Below are positions 1 through 7,875 of a stretch of DNA of 64,000 nt, in pieces. The stretch covers positions 930,001 to 994,000 of the forward strand of contig OW818657.1 in NCBI GenBank assembly GCA_942492905.1, given 5' to 3'. A program made the translations under genes and the position numbers. The notes below the pieces were generated by a model, which saw nothing but the letters and a program-made list of their open reading frames with translations, did no database searches and was not told the DNA's origin. Within the stretch, counting starts at the first letter, position 1; each line of letters opens with the position of its first letter. Origin of the DNA: CAIZWU01 sp942492905. GTDB lineage: Bacteria > Verrucomicrobiota > Verrucomicrobiia > Verrucomicrobiales > V1-33.

Positions 1-63
1 GGTGATACCATCACCCTCACCCGCTTCACCCGCTTTGCGTTGGGTGAAGAATTGAAGGCGTAA
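1..63 (+). CDS. tsf: C-terminal end of a protein, probably elongation factor Ts (5' cut by window)
   Basis: Only the last 20 codons and the TAA stop are present. The frame ends ITLTRFTRFALGEELKA, which resembles the C-terminus of EF-Ts, where an RFxRFxLGE stretch is typical. EF-Ts is the guanine-nucleotide exchange factor of EF-Tu. The stub is too short to prove the identity; the call rests on that motif and on the housekeeping genes that follow (rnhB, yraN, dprA). Confidence 0.5.
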   Translation, partial: GDTITLTRFTRFALGEELKA

Positions 64-115
64 ATTTTGCTCTGTTTTCAGCGGCGTGATTTCCGCTGAT
101 CACTGGCGCCCGCGG

Positions 116-141
116 CTCCGGTCTGTGTAAACAGGCCGGAG
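116..141 (+). terminator. Hairpin, possible transcription terminator after the first gene
   Basis: An 11-bp stem (116-126 with 131-141, one T-G wobble) closes a GTAA tetraloop 53 bases after the upstream stop codon. A weak T-run follows about 14 bases later (CGGGTTTTA). The stem is strong but the U-tract is distant, so it may be a processed 3' end or a leader structure of rnhB instead. Confidence 0.45.
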
Positions 142-187
142 TCCGCTTTCCGGGTTTTACCAAGCGGGCCATCCAGAATTCTCCCCG

Positions 188-823
188 ATGCCCGACTTTA
201 AGTTTGAATCAGTCCACTGGACGGCGGGCCACCGGGTGGTGGCGGGAGTGGATGAGGCGGGGCGCGGGCCGTTAGCCGGGCCCGTCGTGGCCGGGGCCGT
301 GGTGCTGCCGGAGGATTTCCAGCATGCCTGGCTGAATGATTCCAAGAAATTGTCAGCGCCCCGGCGCGAGGCCTTGTATGAGGAACTGACGGGCAATGGC
401 AGGATCCGGTTTGCCTCGGGCATGGCCAGTGTGGAGGAAATCGACCGGCTCAATATTCTGCGGGCGACCCATTTGGCGATGAGGCGGGCAGTGGCCGCCT
501 TGGGGGAACCGGGGCCGGAAATGGTCCTGATTGATGGGCTGCCTGTGCGGGATTTTGCATGGCCGCAGCAGGCCGTGGTGAAGGGAGATGCGCTGAGTTT
601 GAGCATCGCGGCGGCCAGTATCATCGCCAAAGTGGAACGGGACCGGTTGATGCTTGCCCTGGACGCGGCCTTTCCGCTCTATCTGTTTGCGGCGCACAAG
701 GGTTATGGAACCGCTGCGCATCTGGCGGCTTTGCAACAACATGGACCTTCTCCGCATCATCGCCGGTCGTTTCAGCCGGTTGCTCAACTCTCCCTGGACT
801 TCTCCGGGGGAGCTCCAGCCTGA
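188..823 (+). CDS. rnhB: Ribonuclease HII
   Basis: 211 residues, the normal length for RNase HII, which nicks RNA in RNA-DNA hybrids and starts removal of misincorporated ribonucleotides. Residues 20-33 carry the family hallmark GVDEAGRGPLAGPV, whose Asp and Glu begin the catalytic set. A KGDALSLSIAAASIIAK stretch and the C-terminal AAHKGYGTAAH segment (HKGYGT box) are also typical. The ATG at 188 places the hallmark at the expected distance from the start. The 3' end overlaps the yraN-like gene by 83 bases in another frame, so the two are probably co-transcribed. Confidence 0.95.
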   Translation: MPDFKFESVHWTAGHRVVAGVDEAGRGPLAGPVVAGAVVLPEDFQHAWLNDSKKLSAPRREALYEELTGNGRIRFASGMASVEEIDRLNILRATHLAMRRAVAALGEPGPEMVLIDGLPVRDFAWPQQAVVKGDALSLSIAAASIIAKVERDRLMLALDAAFPLYLFAAHKGYGTAAHLAALQQHGPSPHHRRSFQPVAQLSLDFSGGAPA

Positions 824-1220
824 CAAGGATGCGGTAGGGCGTCGCGGTGAGGAGATCGCCGCACGTTGGCTGTATGCGCAGGGAGGCAAGGTGCTTTACC
901 GGAACTACCGCGGGCCGAAGGGCGGAGAGGTGGATATCGTGTGCCGGGAAGGGAAAGTGCTGGCTTTTGTAGAGGTGAAAACACGCACCAGCACGGCCTT
1001 TGGCCGTCCGGCGCAGGCGGTGACGGTGGATAAACAGGCCCTGATTGTGCGGGGAGCCACCGCTTACCTGCGGCTCCTCGGCGCGCGGGATATCCCCTGG
1101 CGGTTGGATGTGGTGGAGGTGCTGTTGATCCCCGGGGAGAAGCCGGCGGTGAATTGGATCCGGGCAGCCTTCAATACGCAGGAAATGCGGCAGACCCTGG
1201 CGTGGAGAAAGCAGCGGTAG
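741..1220 (+). CDS. YraN/UPF0102 family endonuclease-like protein
   Basis: 159 residues of the UPF0102 family, a predicted restriction-endonuclease-like (PD-(D/E)XK) fold often encoded next to rnhB and dprA. The core reads GRRGEEIAARWL, then GGEVDIVCREG and VEVKTRT, giving the E, D and ExK acidic/lysine set. The ATG at 741 lies inside rnhB; an in-frame start at 654 would run even deeper into it. The biochemical role is not settled for the family; a link to DNA processing is inferred from the neighbours. Confidence 0.85.
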   Translation: MDLLRIIAGRFSRLLNSPWTSPGELQPDKDAVGRRGEEIAARWLYAQGGKVLYRNYRGPKGGEVDIVCREGKVLAFVEVKTRTSTAFGRPAQAVTVDKQALIVRGATAYLRLLGARDIPWRLDVVEVLLIPGEKPAVNWIRAAFNTQEMRQTLAWRKQR

Positions 1221-1297
1221 GAATTCCGGCCGGTGGTTAGAGCAGGGCGGCTGCTTTCCCGTCTTGCGGCACGGGGGATTCGGCGTAGGGCAGGGGC

Positions 1298-2407
1298 ATG
1301 ACGGATGCGGAGGCGTTGGTGGCACTGAATATGTTGCCGAAAATCGGGCCGGTGCGCGTGCGCCGGTTGGTGGATTATTTTGGGTCCGCGGCCGCCGTGC
1401 TGCAGGCCCCCGGCGATTCGTTGCGCCGAGTCGAAGGGATAGGGCCGGACACCGCCGCGCTGCTGCGGCGGTGGGAGGAGGTCGTGGATCTGGAAGCGGA
1501 ATTGAACCGGGCGCGGGAGATGGGAGTGTCAGTGGTCACCCAGCAGGATGAATTGTATCCGGCCCCGTTGCGGGAAATCCATGATCCCCCGCTGGTCTTG
1601 TATGTCAGGGGCCAACTGCTGGCGCGGGATCGGATGGCGGTCGGGGTGGTGGGCAGCCGCCGGGCGACCAGTTATGGACTGACGGCGGCACGGAAACTTT
1701 CGTTTCAACTCGCCCATGCCGGCGTGACGGTGCTGAGTGGGCTGGCCCGTGGCATTGATACCGCGGCCCATGAGGGCGCCGTCGCGGCGAAGGGGAGGAC
1801 GATTGCGGTGATCGGATCAGGACTGGGCAGGCTTTACCCGCCGGAGAACGAAGCCCTCGCGGCCCGGATCGCCGATGGGCATGGCGCGGTGGTGTCGGAA
1901 TTCCCCCTCCTGACGGAACCGGACAAACAGACCTTCCCGCAGCGGAACCGGATTGTGAGTGGATGGAGCAGCGGAATCCTTGTGGTGGAAGCCCCCGCAT
2001 GGAGCGGGGCGCTGATAACGGCCAACAATGCGGCGGATCAGGGGCGGAGTGTCTATGCGGTGCCCGGGCCTATCGACAAGGCCTCGTCGCTGGGTTGCAA
2101 CAAGTTGATCCAGAATGGGGCGCGGCTGGTGCTGGATGCGGGGGATATTCTGGATGATTTGAATTTGCTGCTGCCGCGTGAAGCCGGGGAAGTTCCCTTG
2201 GCAGATGCGGCGGCGGTGGCCCGGCCGGAATTGACAGAAGGGGAACGGGTGGTCTGGGAGACCCTCCTGACGGATGAGCTCCAATTGGATGAGATCATCG
2301 GAAAGAGTGGTCTGCCGGCTGCGGAGGTCGCGGCGGGGTTGATGCGGCTGGAGATCCGGCGGTTGATCAAACAATTGCCGGGCCGCCGGTATGTGCGGGC
2401 GCAGTGA
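1298..2407 (+). CDS. dprA: DNA-processing protein DprA (Smf)
   Basis: 369 residues. DprA binds incoming single-stranded DNA and loads RecA during transformation. The N-terminus has a helix-hairpin-helix segment (LPKIGPVRVRRLVDYF), the centre is the Rossmann-like DprA core with VVGSRRATSYG, SGLARGIDTAAHEGA, IGSGLGRLYPPEN, FPQRNRIVSGWS and SGALITANNAADQGR, and the last ~65 residues form the winged-helix-like DprA tail. A purine-rich GCAGGGGC lies just before the ATG. It follows yraN by 77 bases, the common rnhB-yraN-dprA order. No other competence gene is visible here. Confidence 0.95.
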   Translation: MTDAEALVALNMLPKIGPVRVRRLVDYFGSAAAVLQAPGDSLRRVEGIGPDTAALLRRWEEVVDLEAELNRAREMGVSVVTQQDELYPAPLREIHDPPLVLYVRGQLLARDRMAVGVVGSRRATSYGLTAARKLSFQLAHAGVTVLSGLARGIDTAAHEGAVAAKGRTIAVIGSGLGRLYPPENEALAARIADGHGAVVSEFPLLTEPDKQTFPQRNRIVSGWSSGILVVEAPAWSGALITANNAADQGRSVYAVPGPIDKASSLGCNKLIQNGARLVLDAGDILDDLNLLLPREAGEVPLADAAAVARPELTEGERVVWETLLTDELQLDEIIGKSGLPAAEVAAGLMRLEIRRLIKQLPGRRYVRAQ

Positions 2408-2505
2408 GAGGGTGGGATAAGTCAGAAGCCCTTTATTTTGGATTTTAGCTCCTAAAAGTTTACCGGTGGCCAAACTTGGTTCCACGGTGTCTGACCTCGG
2501 ATAAT

Positions 2506-3168
2506 ATGACAAAACTACCAAATTCTCTGCCGGCCGCCGTGCCGAAGACTCCGGTCAAACGGGCGCGGGTGGCGAAGTCCACGGTGACCCATCGTGAATT
2601 GGTGTCCGTGCCGGAGCCGGCCCGGGTGGCCGGGATGCTGCCTCCCCCGAATACGGCCGGGCCGCCCCGGGTGCTGGCGATCGATCCGGCGCTGCGCAAT
2701 ACCGGATGGGCCATTGTGGAGCGGCAGGGCCGGAAAAACGTGGCCTTGGCCTGGGGGGTGATCCGGAATCCACCGAAGCTCCTGCCGAGTTCCTGCCTCG
2801 CGGAAATTGCGCGGAGTTTCCGTGGCTTGATTGAACAATACCGGCCCAATGTCTGTGGGATTGAGGCGACCATTTACGTGCAGAACTTTCAGACCGCGAT
2901 CACGCTGGGAGCGGCGCGGGGAGCTGCCCTCGTGGCCGCCGCGGAGGCTGGACTGGAAATCTACGAATATCCCCCGCGCCGGGTGAAACAGGCAGTGGTG
3001 GGGCGGGGGAATGCCGACAAAACGCAGGTGGCTTTTATGGTGCGGGCGCTTTTGGGACTGGCGGAAACACCTCCCCATGATGCCGCCGATGCCTTGGCGA
3101 TTGGGATTACCCATCTGGAAGGAAGCGATCCGCGCGGGGGGCTGGCCAAGGAAAAGATCAGATGCTGA
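2506..3168 (+). CDS. ruvC: Crossover junction endodeoxyribonuclease RuvC, with N-terminal extension
   Basis: 220 residues from the ATG at 2506 (an ATG at 2476 would add 10). RuvC resolves Holliday junctions. The RNase-H-like core begins at about residue 55: VLAIDPALRNTGW (D60), GIEATIYVQN (E120) and PHDAADALAIG (H191, D192, D195) supply the acidic active site. The first ~54 residues are an extra Pro/Ala/Lys/Arg-rich segment absent from typical RuvC (about 160-170 residues) and look disordered. It lies 98 bases after dprA. No ruvA or ruvB is visible in the window. Confidence 0.9.
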   Translation: MTKLPNSLPAAVPKTPVKRARVAKSTVTHRELVSVPEPARVAGMLPPPNTAGPPRVLAIDPALRNTGWAIVERQGRKNVALAWGVIRNPPKLLPSSCLAEIARSFRGLIEQYRPNVCGIEATIYVQNFQTAITLGAARGAALVAAAEAGLEIYEYPPRRVKQAVVGRGNADKTQVAFMVRALLGLAETPPHDAADALAIGITHLEGSDPRGGLAKEKIRC

Positions 3169-3249
3169 GGCGACTTGCCGGGGTTTCCGGGTTGACGCCA
3201 CAGAAGCGCGCAGGCATTGCTGACGCGTCTTAATAGTCCGTTCTTCCTC

Positions 3250-4926
3250 ATGGATTTGTCTGCCGCCGGCTCCTCTGCCCCTGATTCCCGCTCCCGGTGG
3301 CAGAAGGGAATCGACCGTTTGCGGCAAGTACCGGGGCTGCCCACAAAACTGGCCTTCGCCGGCACGGCAGTCTGGATGTTCCTGACGGTCAAGGCGCTGC
3401 TGGCGCTGACGGGGGTGGACCAGATTGGTTTGCAGGTCGAGGCGGTGGCAGACCGGACCGGGGCCATCGAATTGGCGACCCAATTCTTCAATCAGCACTG
3501 GGTGCTGCTGTTCAAGTGCCTCGCCCCGTCCTTGGTGGTGGCTTTGCTGGTCAGCCGCCGCAAGGCACTGGTATTTCCGGTCACTCTGGTCTGTGGCTGG
3601 CTCTTTTTGTGGTGGCTGGGCGGGGACTTGAGCCGGAACCTGGAACGCGCTTTCCATGATCCGCTCGGGATGGATGCCTCCCCGGCGGCCTATTTCATCA
3701 AGCTCGCTCTGATGGGGTTTCTGATCATGAGTGTGCCTCTGCTGATGGGGCTCTACTTCCAGTCCAGCCTGTTGGATCGTTATCTGGTGAGGTGTTTTGC
3801 CGTGCCGTTCCTGCTCTGCGTGGGAGGGATTGCCGGCATCATGATCACCATGGACCTGCTGAACAACGCCAACGATTTTGTGGATGCGAAGTTCGGGTTC
3901 AGCAAGATTCTGCGCTTCTATCTGGCCTTGTTGCCGCAGATTCTGGTCACGATTACCGAAGCGGCCCTGCTTTTGGCCACGCTTTATGCGCTGGGGCGGA
4001 TGTCCCGCTACAACGAGCTGATTTCCATGATGTCCGCGGGACGCAGTGTGGCCCGGATCATTGCTCCGGTCCTGATCTTCGGCGCGTGGTGTTTTTTCGC
4101 GGTGATGGCGTTGAACTACCAGTTGGCCCCGGAAGCGGACCGGACCAAAGAGGAAATGTTGAAGGACAGTGGGAGCCGGGCGAACGCCAAGGGCGTGGAA
4201 TTCAATGTGCCTTACCGGAACCGGGAAGACCGGAGAAACTGGCTGATTTTCCGCCTGCCGTACGATCTTTCGGAGCGGAGTTCCATGACGGAAGTCTGGC
4301 TCATGCAGCAGGATCCTGAGGGGAATCCGCAAAGCATGATTGTCGCCAAACGGGCCGCGTGGAATCCGACGACCCGTGCGTGGACGTTTTATCAGGCAGC
4401 AGTGATGGACTTTGTGCCCGGTGACTTGAAGCTGCAGTCCCTCCACTACGAGGAACGCTGGCCGATCATGGAATCGTGGCGGGAAACCCCGGGCAGTATT
4501 CTCAGCGACCGGCTCAACCCGGAATACCTCGGGGTTCCGGAATTGCTGGCCTATCTCCGGACCAATGCGTCCCTGCCGGAGCGCAGTCTGGCGAAATATG
4601 AGTCGGCGCTGCATTGGCGTTTCGCTTTGCCGTTCCGCTGTTTCCTCCTCATTCTGCTGGCCGCCCCGTTGGGGATCGTCTCTTCCCGCCGTGGACTGCT
4701 GGGAGGGGTGAGCACGGCGGTGGGCCTTTTTATTGCGGTATTTTTCCTCTCCGCCGTGGTTCTGAAGGCGGGCGAGGGACTTTACCTTCCACCTGCCGTG
4801 GGCGCCTGGCTCACCAATGGGGTTTTCCTCGTGATCGGTCTCGTGGTGCTTTGGATGCGCTCCAGCAACCGTCCCTTACCTGGCTGGAATCCTCTGAAGT
4901 GGTTCCGGCGGTCTGCGCTGGCCTGA
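3250..4926 (+). CDS. LptF/LptG family permease with extra N-terminal membrane domain
   Basis: 558 residues from the ATG at 3250; an upstream TTG at 3217 is possible. From about residue 172 it is a YjgP/YjgQ permease (LDRYLVRCFAVPFLLC, MDLLNNANDF, YNELISMMSAGRS), with the two N-terminal and C-terminal helix groups flanking a periplasmic beta-jellyroll-like part (about 320-430). Such permeases work with LptB to move lipopolysaccharide across the inner membrane. The first ~170 residues hold about four additional hydrophobic helices, making the protein some 180 residues longer than usual. Whether it is LptF or LptG cannot be decided; no lptB is nearby. Confidence 0.85.
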   Translation: MDLSAAGSSAPDSRSRWQKGIDRLRQVPGLPTKLAFAGTAVWMFLTVKALLALTGVDQIGLQVEAVADRTGAIELATQFFNQHWVLLFKCLAPSLVVALLVSRRKALVFPVTLVCGWLFLWWLGGDLSRNLERAFHDPLGMDASPAAYFIKLALMGFLIMSVPLLMGLYFQSSLLDRYLVRCFAVPFLLCVGGIAGIMITMDLLNNANDFVDAKFGFSKILRFYLALLPQILVTITEAALLLATLYALGRMSRYNELISMMSAGRSVARIIAPVLIFGAWCFFAVMALNYQLAPEADRTKEEMLKDSGSRANAKGVEFNVPYRNREDRRNWLIFRLPYDLSERSSMTEVWLMQQDPEGNPQSMIVAKRAAWNPTTRAWTFYQAAVMDFVPGDLKLQSLHYEERWPIMESWRETPGSILSDRLNPEYLGVPELLAYLRTNASLPERSLAKYESALHWRFALPFRCFLLILLAAPLGIVSSRRGLLGGVSTAVGLFIAVFFLSAVVLKAGEGLYLPPAVGAWLTNGVFLVIGLVVLWMRSSNRPLPGWNPLKWFRRSALA

Positions 4927-4934
4927 CAGCCCTG

Positions 4935-5528
4935 CTAACCTGCTTTGGCCACCGGAACCGGATTGTGCAGCAGGGAGGGGGGCCCCACGTAGGGCCGGGG
5001 GCGGGCGGTGAGCCAACTGCTGAGGTAGCCGCGGTAAGCCATCCGTTGTTCCTGTGGGAGATGCCGGTATCCCGCAATCACCCTGCGGCAGTTCTTTGTG
5101 CCGCAGGAACAGTCCATCTGCCAGTCGTTATCCTCCGTCATGGCGTAATCCCAGGTCAACTCAGTGCCTGGTGCGATATCCTGCATGGCGGTGATCCAGA
5201 TGAGGTCCGTGATGCCGCAATTGGGCTCGCAGGAATGGTTGGCATAACGGGCCAATCCCGTGGAATCCCGTGATCTCCCTTCTCCAATCTGGATGCAGTG
5301 GTCACGGATAAAGAGCGGCGCTTCGTTGGGCAGATTCAAAGTGGTGGCACTCCACTCATGGAGGCTGCCATCGAAAGCCATCAGCTTTTCTCCGGCGGTG
5401 ATGGGCTGGGACGCGATGAGGGACAAACCCCGTTTAACTGTGAGAATCAAACCTACCTTGGGACTGTCCTGGTGGGACCAGTGGATGGTTGTTTTTAAGG
5501 CGGATGCCTGAAGGGGCCGGTCACTCAT
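4935..5528 (-). CDS. SET-domain protein (putative lysine methyltransferase)
   Basis: 197 residues. A SET domain spans about residues 24-150: an N-terminal RGLSLIASQPITAGE strand pair, the SAM/Lys-site knot ARYANHSCEPNC (93-104), then ELTWDY (123-128) with the catalytic-type Tyr. It ends with a CSCGTKNC cluster (140-147) like a eukaryotic post-SET zinc motif. SET enzymes methylate lysines of proteins using S-adenosylmethionine; the target here is unknown. The gene converges on the LptF/G gene (8-base gap) and is preceded by unusually AT-rich DNA. Small SET proteins occur in chlamydiae and other PVC bacteria. Transfer from a eukaryote or an old PVC origin are both possible. Confidence 0.88.
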   Translation of the reverse strand: MSDRPLQASALKTTIHWSHQDSPKVGLILTVKRGLSLIASQPITAGEKLMAFDGSLHEWSATTLNLPNEAPLFIRDHCIQIGEGRSRDSTGLARYANHSCEPNCGITDLIWITAMQDIAPGTELTWDYAMTEDNDWQMDCSCGTKNCRRVIAGYRHLPQEQRMAYRGYLSSWLTARPRPYVGPPSLLHNPVPVAKAG

Positions 5529-5963
5529 ACCATTCTGTAAAAAGGAAAGTCTTCTAAAGATGTACGATCTTCCTAAAAAGACAATCCCGTAATCTTAAAT
5601 ATAAGTTTTAATTTTAAAATTTTTCTCAAAAAAATGAAGGGGAAAGACCCTTGAATCCATCAAGGCTGTAATTTCCGTCATTAAGACTTCAAGCAAGTAT
5701 TTCTGTAAATGAAATAAATCTTTTACTTTCAATTGTTTAGCCGTGGCCGGAGGAGCCGGCCCGTCGCGGAGGGCAAGGCCACTCCCGTTGGACAAAAGGC
5801 GGACTTGTGCCACAGATCAGATAGCGGATTACCCTTGCTCCGCGGCCAGCGCATCTTAGATGAATCCACAGTCCTTCCCGCAACGGGATGCTGCTCCCCA
5901 GGCAGCCGTTGCCGCAATTGCCCTATCCCCTGCACCGGATAAGGCCGGACTCCCTTCACTCCC
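5529..5963. other. AT-rich intergenic region and kup leader
   Basis: 435 bases between two divergently transcribed genes. About 5530-5735 is strikingly AT-rich for this genome (runs such as TTTTAATTTTAAAATTTTT) and probably carries the promoter of the SET gene. The kup-proximal half is GC-rich and contains a hairpin: GCAACGG (5880-5886) pairs with CCGTTGC (5906-5912), with an inner CTGC/GCAG stem. No known riboswitch consensus was recognised, and no convincing small gene was seen. Confidence 0.4.
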
Positions 5964-7862
5964 ATGAGCCAACCTGCTTCTTCTGCGCCGACACGTTCGC
6001 GGACTGCCTTATTATGCCTGACCGCGCTGGGAATCGTCTACGGGGACATCGGCACCAGTCCCCTCTATGCCATGCGGGAATGTTTCCATGGGGAAGCAGC
6101 TCTGGTGAACCCTGCCAGCGTAATGGGGGTGCTCTCCCTGATTGTGTGGACCATCACCATCATGATCACCCTGCATTATGTGCTGCTGGTCAGCCGGGCG
6201 GATCAGAATGGCGAAGGTGGTATACTGGCGCTGCTCTGCACGGCCTTCCCGGACCGGCGCAATAAAGGAGAATGGCGCTCCCCCGTCGCACGGGTCATGG
6301 TCATCCTCGGTCTGTTCGGGGCTACGCTGCTTTATGGCGACGGCATGATCACTCCGGCGATTTCGGTCGTGGCCGCGGTGGAAGGACTAAAAGTCGCCGC
6401 CCCCGCCCTTAGCCATTGGGTGGTGCCGGTTTCCGTCATCATTATTGTGGGCATCTTTTCCGTGCAGCGGTTCGGCACCGCTAAGGTAGGGTCCGCGTTC
6501 GGCCCGATCACTGCCCTCTGGTTCCTCGTGCTGGCGGGGCTGGGAGTGCTCTGGATCAAGGAAGCCCCGGGCGTCCTCCAGGCTTTCAATCCATGGCTGG
6601 GCATTCATTTCCTCTACACGCATCCCAGCCAGGCCATGATGGTGCTCGCGGGCGTCTTCCTGACGGTTACGGGCGGCGAGGCGCTTTATGCCGACATGGG
6701 ACACTTCGGGCGCCGCCCGGTCGTGCTTTCCTGGCTCTGGATCGTGAAGCCAGCCCTGATTCTCAACTACCTCGGCCAAGGGGCCCTCCTCATCGGCAAT
6801 GCCCACGCCATCGAAAATCCCCTCCAGTTCATGACTCCGGAGTGGGGCCGGTTGCCGCTGACGGTCCTCGCCACTCTCGCTTCCATCATTGCTTCCCAAG
6901 CCCTCATTTCCGGGGTGTTCTCCCTGACCATGCAGGCGGTGCAATTGGGTTATCTTCCCCGCATCCGGATCAGTCATACTTCCTCGTCCGAGCACGGACA
7001 AATCTACATCAGCAAGGTCAACTGGCTGCTCATGATCGGCACGATCCTGCTGGTGGTCGGATTCGGGACCTCCGAACGGCTGGCTTCCGCCTATGGCATC
7101 GCCCTCAGCCAGGCCATGCTGGTAACCACCCTCCTGCTCTTCTATGCGGCCACCCGGAAGTGGGGCTGGTCCGCGCCCCGGACAATCGCCCTGATCAGCG
7201 TCCAATTGGTGCTCAACGTAGTTTTTGTTTACTCGAATTCCCTCAAGTTTTTCCATGGCGGCTGGGTGCCGGTGGTGGTGGCAGTGGTCCTCTTCACGAT
7301 CATGGTCACCTGGCGGGCCGGCCGGCGCGTGCTGGGTGCCAAACTCTATGAACAGGCGCTCCCCCTCCATCAATTCCTCGAAAGCATCGAGCGGGGCAAA
7401 AAGGTCCAACGGGTGGGCGGCACTGCGGTGTTTTTGTCAGGAGCCAGCGGTCTCACCCCGACCTCGCTCCTCCACAATCTCAAGCACAACAAGGTTCTGC
7501 ATGAACGGATGCTCTTCCTGACGATTGTTTCCGAGCTGCATCCCTACGTCTCTCCGGAGAACCGTCTGCGGGTGGAAAAGCTGGCCGAACATGTCTGGCG
7601 GGTCACCGGCCACTATGGCTTCATGGAACAGCCGGACGTGCCCGCGTTGCTGCGTGCCTGTGCCGACTACGATCTGCATTTTGATCCCATGCAGACCTCC
7701 TACTTCCTCGGCCGGGAAACCATCATCCCTACCAACCGCAGCCTCGCTTTCTGGCGGGCCACCCTCTTCGCCGTGATGTCGCGGAATGCCCAGAGTGCGG
7801 TCGCCTACTACAACATCCCGCCCAGCCGGGTGGTGGAGTTCGGCATCCAGATCGAATTGTAA
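5964..7862 (+). CDS. kup: KUP-family potassium transporter
   Basis: 632 residues, the normal length for Kup, an inner-membrane K+/H+ symporter. The signature GIVYGDIGTSPLYAMRE lies at about residues 24-40, followed by about 12 hydrophobic helices (for example VMGVLSLIVWTITIMITL and ALISGVFSLTMQAVQLGYLP) and a cytoplasmic C-terminal domain from about residue 470. The ATG at 5964 gives the usual short hydrophilic N-terminus. A leader hairpin lies 50-85 bases upstream. It converges with the CLC gene (13-base gap). Function is well supported by family; regulation is unknown. Confidence 0.95.
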   Translation: MSQPASSAPTRSRTALLCLTALGIVYGDIGTSPLYAMRECFHGEAALVNPASVMGVLSLIVWTITIMITLHYVLLVSRADQNGEGGILALLCTAFPDRRNKGEWRSPVARVMVILGLFGATLLYGDGMITPAISVVAAVEGLKVAAPALSHWVVPVSVIIIVGIFSVQRFGTAKVGSAFGPITALWFLVLAGLGVLWIKEAPGVLQAFNPWLGIHFLYTHPSQAMMVLAGVFLTVTGGEALYADMGHFGRRPVVLSWLWIVKPALILNYLGQGALLIGNAHAIENPLQFMTPEWGRLPLTVLATLASIIASQALISGVFSLTMQAVQLGYLPRIRISHTSSSEHGQIYISKVNWLLMIGTILLVVGFGTSERLASAYGIALSQAMLVTTLLLFYAATRKWGWSAPRTIALISVQLVLNVVFVYSNSLKFFHGGWVPVVVAVVLFTIMVTWRAGRRVLGAKLYEQALPLHQFLESIERGKKVQRVGGTAVFLSGASGLTPTSLLHNLKHNKVLHERMLFLTIVSELHPYVSPENRLRVEKLAEHVWRVTGHYGFMEQPDVPALLRACADYDLHFDPMQTSYFLGRETIIPTNRSLAFWRATLFAVMSRNAQSAVAYYNIPPSRVVEFGIQIEL

Positions 7863-7875
7863 GGCCGTCCCGCCA

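Noticed and set aside
2515..4614. A 699-codon open frame antisense to ruvC and the LptF/G gene
   Set aside because: It has no recognisable domain and is rich in Arg, His, Gln and Pro as expected of a GC-rich antisense shadow.
5595..5813. 72-codon minus-strand frame in the AT-rich region
   Set aside because: No start context, no conserved pattern, and it spans the composition break between AT-rich and GC-rich DNA.
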